Origin: Saussurea involucrata
Taxonomy: Eukaryota > Streptophyta > Magnoliopsida > Asterales > Asteraceae
Direction: 5' to 3'
Length of the DNA: 64,000 nucleotides
Assembly: GCA_033807775.1 (NCBI GenBank)
Contig: CM066322.1
Span: 20,821,001 to 20,885,000 of the forward strand
Shown one piece after another: positions 23,065-34,880 of this stretch (position 1 is the first letter of the stretch; the number at the start of each line of letters is the position of its first letter). The translations under genes and the position numbers were made by a program. The notes beneath the pieces were generated by a model, which saw only the letters and a program-made list of their open reading frames with translations, ran no database searches and was not told the origin of the DNA.

Positions 23065-23638
23065 GAGAAATTAATTAAAATGGACCAAGTTCGTATTTCA
23101 CTTACAAAAATACCTCATATCTCTCTCGGTTTATAAAAATACTCATTTATCACGCGATTTTACCCTCTATCGCGGATTCCCACATTTTCCCCTCGATTTG
23201 GTCCCTGTATCGCGGGCTCCAAATAATAAATTGTTCCCTCGATCCAACAATTTCTTGCCGCTCTACTGAAACAATTTATTCCCTCACTCCACTCTATCGT
23301 GGACTCCAATTTCTTGCCTTTTTATAAAATAATAACAAGAGTGGATGAAACAATTTATTTGTGGATGAAAATAAAGGGATGAAATAAAAGAATATTAAAC
23401 AATTTAAAGGGTCCTCGAATTTTATTTATGGTGAAAATAATAACATGCAATGAATATTAAACAATTTATTTGTGGATGAAAATAAAGGGTCCTTGATCGA
23501 GGACCAAATTTTCTAAATTTGTCTTGGTCCACAATCACGGGTTAAATCGCAAGATCTTGAGGCATTTTACAAACCAGGAGAAAAATGGAGTATTTTTGTA
23601 ACTCAAAGTCAAACTTGGTTCATTTTAATTAATTTCCC
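23065..23638. mobile_element. MULE-derived MITE (GAAATTAATTAAAATG family)
   Basis: Inverted ends GAGAAATTAATTAAAATGG and CATTTTAATTAATTTCCC with an exact 9-bp duplication AAACAAAAA (23056-23064 and 23639-23647). It belongs to the same terminal family as the elements at 9414, 10937 and 43314. It has no coding content. Confidence 0.85.
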
Positions 23639-25193
23639 AAACAAAAAATATGTCACGTGTTCTTTCATGAGTTATGACCCAAGCGAGAGATGATATGCGC
23701 TTAAATTGACTAGGTTTGAGTAAAGTTGAAAGTTGTCTTCTATTGATTAGTGAGTGATTTATCTTCTAGATTTAACATAATAAATATTTAAGGATTGTTT
23801 AATAAACCCTTATCCGATAAGCGTTCATTAGGGTAAGCGTTTATCAAGTTATGATACCTTATTGAATGAATATAGGAAGAATCAAGAATTTTACTCAGTA
23901 AAAACGAAAACAAAGACCGAGAGTCTTATGTGGTAAGTGAGACGACGACTTTTACCATAGTTAGCGCTTATCGAGTAAATTGTTGTGTACACTACTACTT
24001 TGGTAGACTAAAATATGACCCGGTAAGTAAGTGATTGTTGAATTTTGCCTATAAACACTTAACCGGCTAAGCGTTTGGTAAACGACTCCTAATAATTTCT
24101 AGACGATAAAGATTGAGAGTCTTGCCCAATAAAGTAAGTTGACTCTTACCAATATCATACAAGCGTTTAGGTAAACAACTCCAAGTTATTCTTGAAAAAG
24201 GATTTTCACAATTGAACATTAACCATAGTCTTGTCTTATCTTTAACCTCTTAAAGGCATTTCTAACAGATTATCCAAAATTTATCTAAAATGGATATCCA
24301 AAAGTCAAAATCTTCAAAAAAGATTATATCTTTCACCAAGAGTTCCTCATTTGAAGATAAACCAATGGTTATATTTTTAAAATATTATATATATTTAATA
24401 AATAGAGTGTGAACTACCAAGCATGGATCGGGATAAAATGGCATTTACTGATGAGTGGCGTATGCATTTGAAGCGGTCAATCCCTTAGAATTCGTTACAA
24501 TTTATCATCTTTGGTTCAATTGATTTTGCATCACCCATTTCACATAATGTATCGTCTTCTTGCGCATCATTGATTTACAGATCACATCAACTAATGGGTG
24601 TTTACGGAAGTGGTAGAACTTTCATTTCCTACATGTCTCCTTCAAATAATGTCGTGATTAGTTCATTAAAAGAAGAAAAATACAGCACCATCAAAGAGCG
24701 ATCAAGACTCACGATGGTGATCGATGTGGCAAAATTTTCTATCATCAAATTAAAGAGTGGTGAAAGATCGGGACAAATAAATTAAAAACCACAATAGACG
24801 TACTACCTTTCCTTTTTGTATCAGTTTATGTTCTTTTTATTTTTCACTTTTTCATCATGTTACATTTTTTGTGTATTTTTAATATAGTATTTTATGGAAG
24901 TAATAATCGAGAGAAAACATAATTAAATTCTACACCAATTTGATGAAACTAAAAGCAAACTCTAAATAAAATTATTGTACAAATTAAATGAAGATAGAAG
25001 AAGCAAACACATAAATATACTATGAGAAATTGAGTGATTGGAATAAGTAAAAAACAAAAATCTATCAACTTTTTTGTTTGTGAATTTTTTTGGTCGGATT
25101 CGGCTAAAGCTCAATGCCCGATTTGGATTCCAACAATTAATTAAGCAACAATAATTAGGAAAATAAATGATTGAAATAAAACTCGTAAAGCAA
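23639..25193. other. Intergenic DNA with a degenerate MITE copy
   Basis: The part 23795-24090 repeats words of the MITE at 22515 (GATAAGCG, GCGTTTGGTAAACGAC) and is probably a degraded copy. A run at 24560-24780 shares a short stretch (ACATGTCTCCTTCAA) with 32215-32235, between the two large MULEs. I see no convincing gene. Confidence 0.45.
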
Positions 25194-25477
25194 GGGGTCG
25201 TTTACCAAATACTTACCCGGATAAGCGTTTACCGGTAAAATTGAACACTATCACTTATTTACTGGGTAAGACACTAGACCACCAAAAAAGTATCGTATGC
25301 AACAATTTTCCCGGTAAGCGCTAACCGTGGTAAGCGTTTTCATCCCTCATTTACCGGGTAAAACTATCGGTCCTTGTCTTAGCTCTTACTGTGTATGATT
25401 CTTGGTCTTTGCCATATCCACGTAAGGTAATGTGACTTGCTAAGCGCTTACCCGGGTAAACGTTTGGTAAACAGCCC
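25194..25477. mobile_element. MITE (GGGGTCGTTTACC family, copy 2)
   Basis: Ends GGGGTCGTTTACCAAA and TTTGGTAAACAGCCC are inverted. The interior aligns along its length with the copy at 22515-22797 in the same orientation. A target duplication is not clear here. Confidence 0.65.
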
Positions 25478-26027
25478 GAAATAAAAGAAAGAATGACATG
25501 CATCAGTTGGAAACGTGGAAAACCCTGGGAATAGGTAATAACCGCAAGCGACACTTTGGTTGCTCAACTGCCTCATTTTTCTTTTTTCCGACCTCCTCCC
25601 TTTATTCTCTATCGTCTACTGATGTCGGCCGGTCTGTTGGAGTTGACCCCCCCCCCCCCCCCCCCCCCCCACACAAAAAAAAACCAAGTGAGTTAGAAGA
25701 CTGAACTAGCGCCTGTGAAATTTAACCCAAGTGAGAGTTTGTGAAAATATTGATGTTGGCTAATTTATTAAACGAGTACTTAAGTACCGTTGGTATGACC
25801 CGTTGATTGCATCAAAAACTAGAATGGTCGATTCAGTTTATGTCTTCAAGTATTTTAGTTGATTGATGAGTACTGTTGGTTTACTCTTACCGATATCGGA
25901 CTCTATCCCATCCCCTCCAACAGAGGCTAGACGATGTGGGACTCTTAATAGATTTACTCTCCAAAAAAGCTCTTGAGTAAGGAATGAAGGTTACAACATA
26001 TATAGGGGAGAAATAGGCCATGTCTAA
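25478..26027. other. Intergenic DNA with a poly-C tract
   Basis: No gene. C24 at 25647-25670 is followed by A-rich DNA. The 25880-26020 text (GATGTGGGACTC) resembles LTR-type repeats but no boundaries were found. Confidence 0.45.
25647..25670. repeat. Poly-C tract (about 24 C)
   Basis: Uninterrupted C run; true length uncertain. Confidence 0.85.
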
Positions 26028-26406
26028 GGGAGTGTTTGGGATTGCTTATTTAAAACAACTTATGTTTGCTTTTATGTAAAAGTGCTTATTAACTTATGTG
26101 GTGTCAAACCCGAATTTTATAAAAAGTGTTTGGATTTGCTTATGGTGGTACCAAAACGTAATAAGCTAATAAGTTGTTATTTAGAAAGTGTTTGGGATTG
26201 CTTATACATGTAAAATAAACCAAAAGTTGATAAATTGTTTCAAATAAGTCAATAAGTTATAATGGAATGACTTATCAAAAACTCAGTGTCAAACCGTTAT
26301 AAACAGTTTTCTTTTTTAACTATTCAAACACTAAAAATTGTTTGTTACCGGTATCACACCGGAACAAGTTAATAAGCACTTTAAATAAGCAATCCCAAAC
26401 ACGCCA
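26028..26406. mobile_element. Harbinger-like MITE with TAA duplication
   Basis: The ends GGGAGTGTTTGGGATTGC and GCAATCCCAAACACGCC are inverted repeats with TAA on both sides (26025-26027 and 26407-26409). The interior repeats GGGATTGCTTAT and AATAAGTT words. Length is 379 bp. Confidence 0.65.
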
Positions 26407-27074
26407 TAAGCGATGTGAAACTCTGACAGATTCAAACTGGATTGAATGGTCCATGTTTCTTCAAAAGGAACATTATCTTTCGCAAGATAACCAATTACAC
26501 GAGGATGAAAAGCTAATGAGAGTGCTATGATTATGACGTTATGGAATACAATTGAACCTTGGAGTATGGTCTATAATTATGAATAGCTCAATTGTAAATA
26601 AAATGTGGGAGAATGTGTAACATGGCATCCTTTGAATTTGGGACCTCTCCCCCCCCACTTGATCAAACCACTAGAATCTGAACCGAGCTCTGATACCATA
26701 AAACAAAACAGCAAAACATAAGCTTTTGAGAGGCATTCAAATACGTATGTGCATACAAATTTGAAAATGAAGCACCATCAAGTTCTTGTTTTGAAAAGTT
26801 AATAGGTTTTGAGTATTCTGAACACAATACAACTTGCTTAGACTCTAAGGTCCTTCTTTCGTTGTTCATCCTACAAATTTGGCATGAAAGCTCCACATGA
26901 AACTACTACATATTTTGTATTTTAAATCCGATAGGATTGGGCCAATGGTTGGTAGTGAACCGTACCGGTCATATTCGCATTATAAACTAGATAATTATAA
27001 ACTAGATAATTATGAAGTGTTGTTGTTGTAGAGTAGAGTCACATCAGACTTCTCTAATACACGGTTGACTTTGA
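26407..27074. other. Intergenic DNA with a reversed Copia-like primer-binding site
   Basis: At 26687-26699 the minus strand reads TGGTATCAGAGC, the usual Copia primer site for initiator-Met tRNA, next to an LTR-like stretch. No coding sequence follows, so this is an old fragment of a Copia or TRIM-like element. Confidence 0.4.
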
Positions 27075-27378
27075 TTAAATCAAGAGTAAATTACATAAAT
27101 CGTCCTTGAGGTTTGCTCACTTTTTGGATATAGTCCCTAAAACGAAAAAATTACACTGAGCGTCCCTGAGGTTTGACAAACCGCATGGAATTGGTCCCTC
27201 TCTCTAACGCTGTCTAAAATGGCACCGTTAATGTCCCATAAGGTCTAAAATCAGAGGGGTAAAATAGTCTTTCCACGTTTTCTCTCTCATTTAAATGATT
27301 TAAGCAAATCTCTCTCTGATAATTCTTCTCAACAGCCCTCTTTCACTTCTTCTCTTTCACTCCTCTTTCGCTCCACCT

Positions 27379-27725
27379 ATGAAGAGATGCAATTGTGGAT
27401 CAGATGCAGTTGTGAGAACTTCGTGGACCTCATCAAACCCAGGAAGACGTTTCTATTGTTGTTCAAGAAAGGTATTTCATTTTGTTCATCTTTGTGAAAC
27501 AGGGATTGGATTTTCCCTAATTTCTCCATCTTCAATTTCCATGATAAATAGGCAAGAAGCTGTGGTTTCATTGATTGGTATGACCCGGTTTTGTGTGATC
27601 GATCAAAGATGATTATTCCAGGGTTGTTAAAGTCGAAGAACAAGGTGGAACAAGAAAATCGCAGACTGAAGTTGTTGTTGTGTCTAACATGGTTGGCGAT
27701 TGGAGTTTTTTTGTATTTTGGTTGA
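27379..27725 (+). CDS. GRF-type zinc finger, coiled-coil, membrane-helix protein of MULE A
   Basis: Two exons, 27379-27471 (93 bp) and 27552-27725 (174 bp), joined in phase 0, encode 88 residues. Residues 4-40 form a GRF-type zinc finger: Cys4 and Cys6, the NPGRRFYCC block (20-28), Cys35 and the WYDP motif at 40-43. Residues about 56-72 are a charged helix likely to form a coiled coil, and 71-87 are a hydrophobic helix ending the protein. GRF fingers are known to bind nucleic acid in other proteins; the role in a transposon is unknown. The gene starts just inside the left TIR, which probably supplies its promoter. No stop or frameshift is visible, unlike the MURA gene beside it. Splice sites are inferred. 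Confidence 0.8.
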
Positions 27726-27940
27726 CCTAAATTGTTGTAATAGGCCAACTATTGGTTAATGTAAGTTTTTATTGTTTTGGTTAGGCTAACTATAAGTTAA
27801 TGAGTATTTTTGTTGTTTAATGTAATCTCATATTGGTTATTGTAAGATCAAGTGGTTTAATGTAATATATTTGATTTGTTTAAACTCAGATTGTGGAATG
27901 TATACTAATACAATTTGCTTAATGTAATAAGTTCGTTTTG

Positions 27941-28110
27941 TTCATAAGCAACAAGTTGCATAAGCAACAGTTTGCATAAGCAACAAGTTGCATAAGCAAC
28001 AATTTGCATAAGCAACAGTTTGGATTTTCACAGATTTGCATAACCAACATTTTCCATAAGCAAAACTTTGCATAACCAACAGTTTCCATAAGAAACAATT
28101 TACATATACT
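27941..28110. repeat. Short tandem repeat (GCATAAGCAACA)
   Basis: About ten imperfect copies of a 15-16 base unit containing CATAAGCAACA lie between the two converging genes of MULE A. Confidence 0.8.
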
Positions 28111-28297
28111 ATTGTTTGATCCCATAAAGTTTTTACATGTACATCCAAAAAACAACCAAAAACAGGGGATCCCATAAACTATTGTTACTGCCTAACAACC
28201 ACATCCAAAAACAACAACCAGCATCATTAAACATCTATTGTTTGCATCACTAATAACCAAAAGCTACTGTTAATCATTAAATTACATAAGAACCACA

Positions 28298-31200
28298 TCA
28301 TGGGGCTTGTCCCTTGCAGCTCCTAGAGTTGTGACCTTGTTGCCTGCATTTCATACATGTTACTGTCTTTCCAACCTTTTTCAGCTTCCTTCCTGACTCA
28401 TTCAGCTCTCCAACAACCTTCTTCCTCTTCTTCTTTGGCCTACCAACTTGAGTGGGTGGAATCAAAGTGGTTGAGCAAGTAGACTTCACCCACAACATCT
28501 TTCCATTAATTGGTTCCAACTTGTAACTATACATATGTTTCCATGTATCCAACCAATAAGTTTGATGCACCCAGTTCTCAAGAGTTTCAGTTTGTTCTCC
28601 ATTGCTATGCATATTCCATATACATGCAACAACATGTTTGCATGGAATTCCAGTGATCTCCCATTTCCTGCAAGAACACCATTTTTCACTTACATCTACA
28701 ATGCATTGGTCCATCCATGGACCACTAACCTGGTATCTGCATTCACCATTCCATATGACTTGGTAATCCACAGCATCCTTCTTGATCTGATCAAGTACTT
28801 TTGTCACATTTGGAGTGAGGGGACCTTGTGCTTTGTCAATTAGGGTCTGCACATTTGCTATTCTCTTCATGACGTATTTCCTTATATACTCTAAGCAGGT
28901 GATAATGGGTTTGTCCCTTCCTTCCACTAATTGTTTGTTGAATACCTCACAGATGTTGTTCAACAACACATCTGTATGACTTCTTCATGTAAGTAACATG
29001 TGTTCACCAATTGTAAGTAACATGTGTTAATTTATAATCCAATTGTAAGTAACATGTGTTAAATAAGCCCAAGTACCTGTAAAATGAGACATGGCCCAAT
29101 GATGAGGGGGTATCAGTTTCAACCAATTAAATGTTTGTTCATTCACCAACTTCAGATGCTCCATTTGACGATCAAACTTTTGGACAGTGGTTGCTGAGGC
29201 ACACTTCCACAACAAATCCTTGTACAGTTTACCTTTCCAAGTCTTCTTCATATTTTCATGGATGCGCCTTAGGCAAAACCTGTGTTATGCACAAGGGAAT
29301 ACTTGTGCAACTGCAGGTACTATTCCCTACAAGTCACACAAACATATATATTTAAGAGTAAAACAAATATACTAATATAATAACTAAGAGATGTATAGAA
29401 TAGAAAAGTACCTTTTGTCTGTCAGTAATGAATGTGAAATTGGAATTTCTTGCCAGATCTAGATCATCTCCTAAGCAACTTAAAAACCAGGTCCATGAAT
29501 CTGTGTTTTCTGCCACAACAATGGCGTATGCAAGGGGGTATGTGCCATTGTTGGAATCAATTCCAACAGCTGTGAGAATCTGTCCAAGAAAAGGACCTTT
29601 CATGAAGGCTCCATCCAACCCTAAAAAATCTCTCATGCCAGCCTTGAAACCCCTCTTCAAAGACCCAAGACACACGTACACCCTCTTGAATCTTCTTGTT
29701 TCAATTGATGGGTTAGGGTCCACCTCAACCTTTAACTTGACAGTTGTGTCAACATTTGTTCTCTGAACTTCAAGAAGATAGTCCCTCAAACTCTTGTACT
29801 GCTCAGCATAGTCTCCACGAAGTTTATTCAAGGCCATTGCCTTTGCTCTATGTGATTTCATCCTTGAACAATTTTGCTCATACTTTTTTGCATCTCCATT
29901 TGAACAGCCTTGACAGGAATATCGGGATTGTTAATTAGGGTATCAACTAGATTTTGGGATAGGAAAAAAGTTGTACACGCCTTCACAGATCTTGTTTGGA
30001 GACATTTATGGGTCTCCGCATATGTTTTGACCATCCAATTCACTTTATTTTTACCTTTGGAAACCAATAGGACCCAAGGACATGAGGGCCCACTGTTTGC
30101 TTCTTTTTTCCTAAGCTTGGACCACATTGACTTTATTTTCTCAAATCTGGTAGGGTGCCTTTACAAACAGCCCTTAGCCTCATTGAATCATTCTTAACTA
30201 CCTGAATCTGCCTTCTAGTTAATATTGCATGCATATCAATCATTTTTTTAATGCCATATTTGGTACCAAATACCTTACCAACATAAAAACTGGGAACCCC
30301 TTCTGTTTGTTCACCCACAGCCCTTTCCATCCTAATTTGTTTCAACTTTCTTTTCCTTTCCATCTCCAAATTTGACTCATCTGTGTTGCTTTCAAAATTA
30401 TCATGATCCAATGCATCAACAACAATGTTGTTTCCTTCTCCAGCCACTTGTGACTCCCTCCTACCAATCCACTATGCTTCAACATCTGTGTGTATGTCAA
30501 AGGCCCTGATGTCTATGTCTACTTTGTCCACTTCATCCATAATGTAATCAGTATCATCACTGTCATCACTCTTGCAGTCATCACTCTGTACATTATTACT
30601 ATCCTGATCACTTGCATATGCTCTTTCAGTTCTATTGGGGTCAAATTCATAATCTCTCAAATCATTAAATTCATGTGAAAACATTCCTTGGGTTTCAAGT
30701 TTATCAAACAAATCTTTGAATTGGTCATCATCCAAAACATCATTAGTAGGACCAATGTGTTGGAAATCCATTACATTGACATTATTAGGATCTAATTAAG
30801 TGAAATGTAGGTGGACTTGATCCATTACATTGACATGATTATCACCCAATTCAGTGGCATATAGGTGGACTTGATCACCCAATTCGGTGGCATTTAGGTG
30901 GACTTGATCACCTATTTCAGTGGCATTTAGGTGGACTTGATCACCTATTTCAGTGGCATTCTGTTGGACTTGATCACCTAATTCAGTGGCACTTTGTTGG
31001 ACTTGATCACCTATCTCATTGGCATTTTGTTGGACTTGATCACTATTGTCATGCCATTCAAGCATTAGTCTCTTCCTACAAGAGCTAGCAACTCCTCCAT
31101 GCACCTTTTTCTTGAGTCTACTTAACTCAGGTGAAGGATTTTCTTCAATCTGTTCTATAACAACATTAGTACCACTAGGACTAGCCAAATAAGTACCCAT

Positions 31201-31512
31201 CCTACTTTTCCATTGTTCAGTGTATATTTCAAACACTCTGCATTCAGGAACATATTTCAACATGTTTATCACATCCTGATCATTTCCCAAGGCTCTTAGA
31301 CCAAAGTCCAAGTCCCAACCAGGGAGTCTAAAGTGATAATAAGTAGGGATTGGTTGTATATAGCCAATTTCCATCATCACGGCATCCAACTCATGTACAG
31401 AGAACACATCCGTGTTTACTAAATCAACATAACTTAACTTACCATCAACATAACTCCTACCAGGTTTCTTAGTGAAAAACCCTCCATGATGAATCTTGAA
31501 CATAACCAACAT
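28298..31512 (-). pseudogene. MURA (MuDR-like) transposase of MULE A, decayed
   Basis: Domain order from 31512 downward: PB1-like N-terminal domain (FKIHHGGFFTKKPGR), a 10-residue tandem repeat (GDQVHLNATE type, 31050-30830), an acidic linker, the DNA-binding region, the MULE DDE domain (LGLDGAFMKG with its Asp; ITDRQK), a SWIM zinc finger (CSCRKWEITGIPCKHV) and a C-terminal CCHC knuckle (CMKCRQQGHNSRSC). Splice sites are visible after ITDRQK near 29412. Lesions: TAA at 30798-30796, TAG at 30474-30472, a stop and frameshift near 30133, a frameshift near 29860, and a TAA near 29290 in the exon after the DDE aspartates. The start codon is uncertain, as an upstream exon is likely. It cannot make a full transposase. 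Confidence 0.88.
30830..31050 (-). repeat. 30-bp coding tandem repeat in MURA of MULE A
   Basis: About seven copies of a 30-base unit encode GDQVxxxATE-type decapeptides. It lies in the linker between the PB1-like and DNA-binding domains. Confidence 0.85.
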
Positions 31513-32183
31513 AGGGTAGCAATCTGTGGAAAAAAACCGATTTTATCATCACCATATCCAACTAACCACTGCATGACACTAAAAAGGAGGGATGATAAAC
31601 TGTTAGCTGCATTACATACCATATACGTCAACGTACTCGTTGGTTGATGGGGTGCTTCGAATCTGCCACAAAGGACCCTCCATTTCGCACGAAGAAGAAG
31701 AATCTTCCTTGGATTTTCACAGAGACTAATGCTTGAACAAAATGGGTTTTACACAAAAGGATGAAGATGATGGATGATGGTGGGTTCTTATGGTAAGGAT
31801 TAACATAAGAAATGAAGAATCTTGCTTGGATTTTCACAGAGAAACATGTGTTGAAGAAAATGGGTTTTACAGAGACGATGAAGATGATGGATGATGGTGG
31901 GTTTGGATTGTAAGGATTAACATAAGAAATGAAGGGTCAAAGCTTAATTACATTGGTTATACGTAAATGAGAGGAGAAAAGTGGAATGGCGATTTTACCC
32001 CTCTAAATTTAGGCGCATAAAGACATTAACGATGCCATTTTAGACGGCGTTAGAAGGGAGGGACCAATTCCATGCGGTTTGTCAAACCTCAGGGACGCTC
32101 AGTGTAATTTTTTCGTTTTAGGGACTATATCCAAAAAGTGAGCAAACCTCAGGGACGATTTATGTAATTTACTCTTAAATCAA

Positions 32184-32451
32184 ACAATGAGTTTGCTATA
32201 TAAAATTAATTATACATGTCTCCTTCAAGTAATGTCATGATGAGTTTACTAAATAAATAGGAAGGGGACCCGCCAAGTTAATGAAGACTAAATTGTCAAC
32301 TTTAAAGAATCTAGTAAAGTCTAAACCACCCCTTATTTTTGTATTTGTTTATTTATTCATTTTTCTTATTATATTCTCAAAAAAAATGTGGTCCTACATT
32401 TCCCTATCCCAACCATGTCCCACCAATTACATACATAATGACACCTCATTA
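32184..32451. other. Spacer between the two large MULEs
   Basis: A 270-base stretch of unique-looking AT-rich DNA with no feature recognised. Confidence 0.5.
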
Positions 32452-33199
32452 TTTTATTTAGAGTAAACTACACTTTTGGTCATGTGGTTTGGTGTTTATA
32501 ACACATTTGGTCCCTACAGTTTAAAAATTACACTTTAGCCACTGCAGTATGCCATTCGGTCCGGATTTGGTCCCTCTGACCAACGTCCGTCCAATGTCAG
32601 ACGTTAGCCACTACCACGTGAGATAAGCATGAGGGTATTTCGGTCTTTTTCCCTCTAAACACCTTTTTGTCCTTTTATTGTCCAAAACAAAAACCCTTGT
32701 TTTCATTTTCGTCCCTATCGTTTACCCTCTGTTCCTCAACCTTTCTCTCCACCATCTTCAAACTCTGTATACGTATGCAACCTGCAATGTGGACGATTAG
32801 GTCAGTACATGAAGACTTTGATCTACAGTACGTATATGGTAAGTATATCCTTGGCAAATTTTGAGTTTTTGATTATTTGTCTAGTTGATTGAAACTGATG
32901 TCATTAGTTTGAATATTTGATGGCAGAGCATTATCCTAACCTCATTACATTAAAGATACATCATGGTGGTCTTTTTACAAAACGGCCTGGAAGAAGTACA
33001 TTGAAGGTAAAACTAACTTTATTGACTTGGTTGATGTTGATGAACTTAGTGTCCATGAGATCAATACCATGGTTATTGAGCTTGGTTACACTGGTCAGTA
33101 CCCCATGTATTACCATTTTCTTACCCCTGATAGTAACCTAGATATTGGACTTAAAGCCTTAGGCAATGATCAAGATATAATCAATCTTATCAAGCACAC

Positions 33200-34445
33200 T
33201 GATAACGCCACTTTTTGGCATTATTTTCGGTTCTCAAACCAATGAGATTGGCTTGTGTTCTAGAAAAAAGGCGGAATTTTATGGTTTATCGAGTGAAATG
33301 TGCAGGTAATTTAAAGGACAACAATCATCGAGAAAAGAGTCCAAAAGAGAGCCAAAACGAAGCCCAACGGAAGCCCAAGAACCGTACCCAGCTCCGTGAA
33401 CCAAATCTGACCCGGAGCTTACAGAAAACCGCGCGACTTTCCACGCGGCCTGAAGCCGCGGAACAAGTCGCGTAACCCCCCTGTTCCAGTTTTATAATTT
33501 GGTGTTTTCCGGATTTTAGGTCACGACATCTCGAGGTGCGACGGTAAGCAGCTTAGGGGCGATTTTCAGAGGCTTTTCGAAGACTTTTGGGCCACGATAG
33601 AGGATCGATCGAGGAGGAGTTCACGAAGATAATCGGATTAGAGCCGAGAAAAGGGAGTTCATCATCACATTCATCACGTCCACGATCATTATCTTTGCAC
33701 ACACTAGTTTCCTTCCCTTTTCTTTTGTTTTGTCCACCACCAACATGAACTAATCTTTAGATGTTGGGGGTTGGAATGAATTTGGTTTAAGCTTATAAAC
33801 AGATGATTGGAGACTTGTATCAGTTTTTCCTAATTTAATGAAGCATGTGATTTGGTTTTAATGCTTTTGTGAGTTTGGCCAACTTTCAATTGTTCTGTTT
33901 GTTTTTCAATTGAGTTCGAGAGAATTAATTGTTAACTAGAACTAGAATTTGCATGCCTAAGGTGAGAAATTGGATAGAGATATACCAAGTAAGCCTTAGT
34001 CCCATTGAAATCTTGAATTTAATGTGTTTTGGATTCCATAGGTTGAGATCGAGAGATAAAACTTGTGCCTCCAAAATAAAACCCGTTGTTGCTTGAGAAA
34101 GAACCACGGTGATTTTTAGAGATTGGGTATTCATTAAGGGGAATAACTGGAAATTATTTTGAGTCAGATGTTTATATGTGAAAACCTTAGGATTTCCAAC
34201 CCTCAACTGTTTTCTCTATCCGAAGTCCTTAAGTAATTTACTGTCTCGTTTTGATTTAATTACTTGCAATTGATTAGCTTAATACCAACAACTCAAAATT
34301 GCGACCGTTCAGTTAATAGATCTTATAGTCATTGTGATACTTAGTTCCTGGTTCTCTGTGTTCAATACTCGTACTTTCAGTACTATTACTTGATTCGACC
34401 CGTACACTTGCGGTTAGATTTAGGAGGGTGTGAACCCGCTTATCA
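33200..34445. mobile_element. Solo LTR inside MURA of MULE B
   Basis: The insert begins TGATAACGCC and ends GCTTATCA, so TG...CA with short inverted tips, and is flanked by CACAC on both sides (33195-33199 and 34446-34450). It is 1,246 bp with no coding sequence. The LTR family was not identified; a Ty3/Gypsy source is likely from the 5-bp duplication and size. Confidence 0.8.
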
Positions 34446-34779
34446 CACACCTCAACTAATAAAATGATTGAGGTATACATAGAGCAGTTTAGGACAACTG
34501 TGGGTACCTACAACAAGTCACCAGGTGGATCAAAAGTTGTAATTGAGGAACTTGTTGATGAAAATCCTCCTCTAATTCCTCAATCAAGAATGAAGTCATG
34601 CAAAAAGAGGTTACTGTTGGAGTGGAAGGAACCAGAGGAACCAGAGCAATATACACCAGTAGTTGAGAGATGGTCGGGACAAGCATCTGGGATTGATGAG
34701 TATGTACTTGAAAGTGGGTTGGAACAAGACCTCAATGAAGAGTCTTTTGAATTTGATCCTTTCTGGGAAGCATCTTGGA

Positions 34780-34880
34780 TTCAAGAACCATCTATTAAAG
34801 AACCATCTATCCAAGAACAATCTGTCCAAGAACCATCTATTAAAGAACAAACTGTCCAAGAAGAAACTGTCCAAGAAGAT
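34780..34880 (+). repeat. 15-bp coding tandem repeat in MURA of MULE B
   Basis: Six copies of a unit encoding SIQEQ/SVQEP-type pentapeptides in the acidic linker, at the same place where MULE A has its decapeptide repeat. Confidence 0.85.

Larger units (their letters stand above)
27084..32174. mobile_element. Long-TIR MULE (element A) with MURA and GRF-finger genes
   Basis: Terminal inverted repeats of roughly 210 bp, starting GAGTAAATTACATAAATCGT at both ends and nearly identical, flanked by an exact 9-bp duplication TTAAATCAA (27075-27083 and 32175-32183). Two genes point inward from the ends: a GRF zinc-finger gene on the plus strand near the left TIR and a MURA transposase gene on the minus strand near the right TIR. 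Convergent genes starting at each TIR match the plan of maize MuDR, but the second gene is not mudrB. Confidence 0.92.

Noticed and set aside
26342..26530. 62-codon ORF crossing a MITE edge
   Set aside because: It spans the right TIR of a MITE and its flank, so it cannot be an old gene.
26687..26699. A complete Copia element on the minus strand
   Set aside because: Only a primer-site-like sequence is present, with no LTR pair or coding sequence.
27919..28175. Cys-rich minus-strand ORFs (repeated NCCLCNLLL)
   Set aside because: They are the translation of a simple tandem repeat between converging MULE genes, not a protein family.
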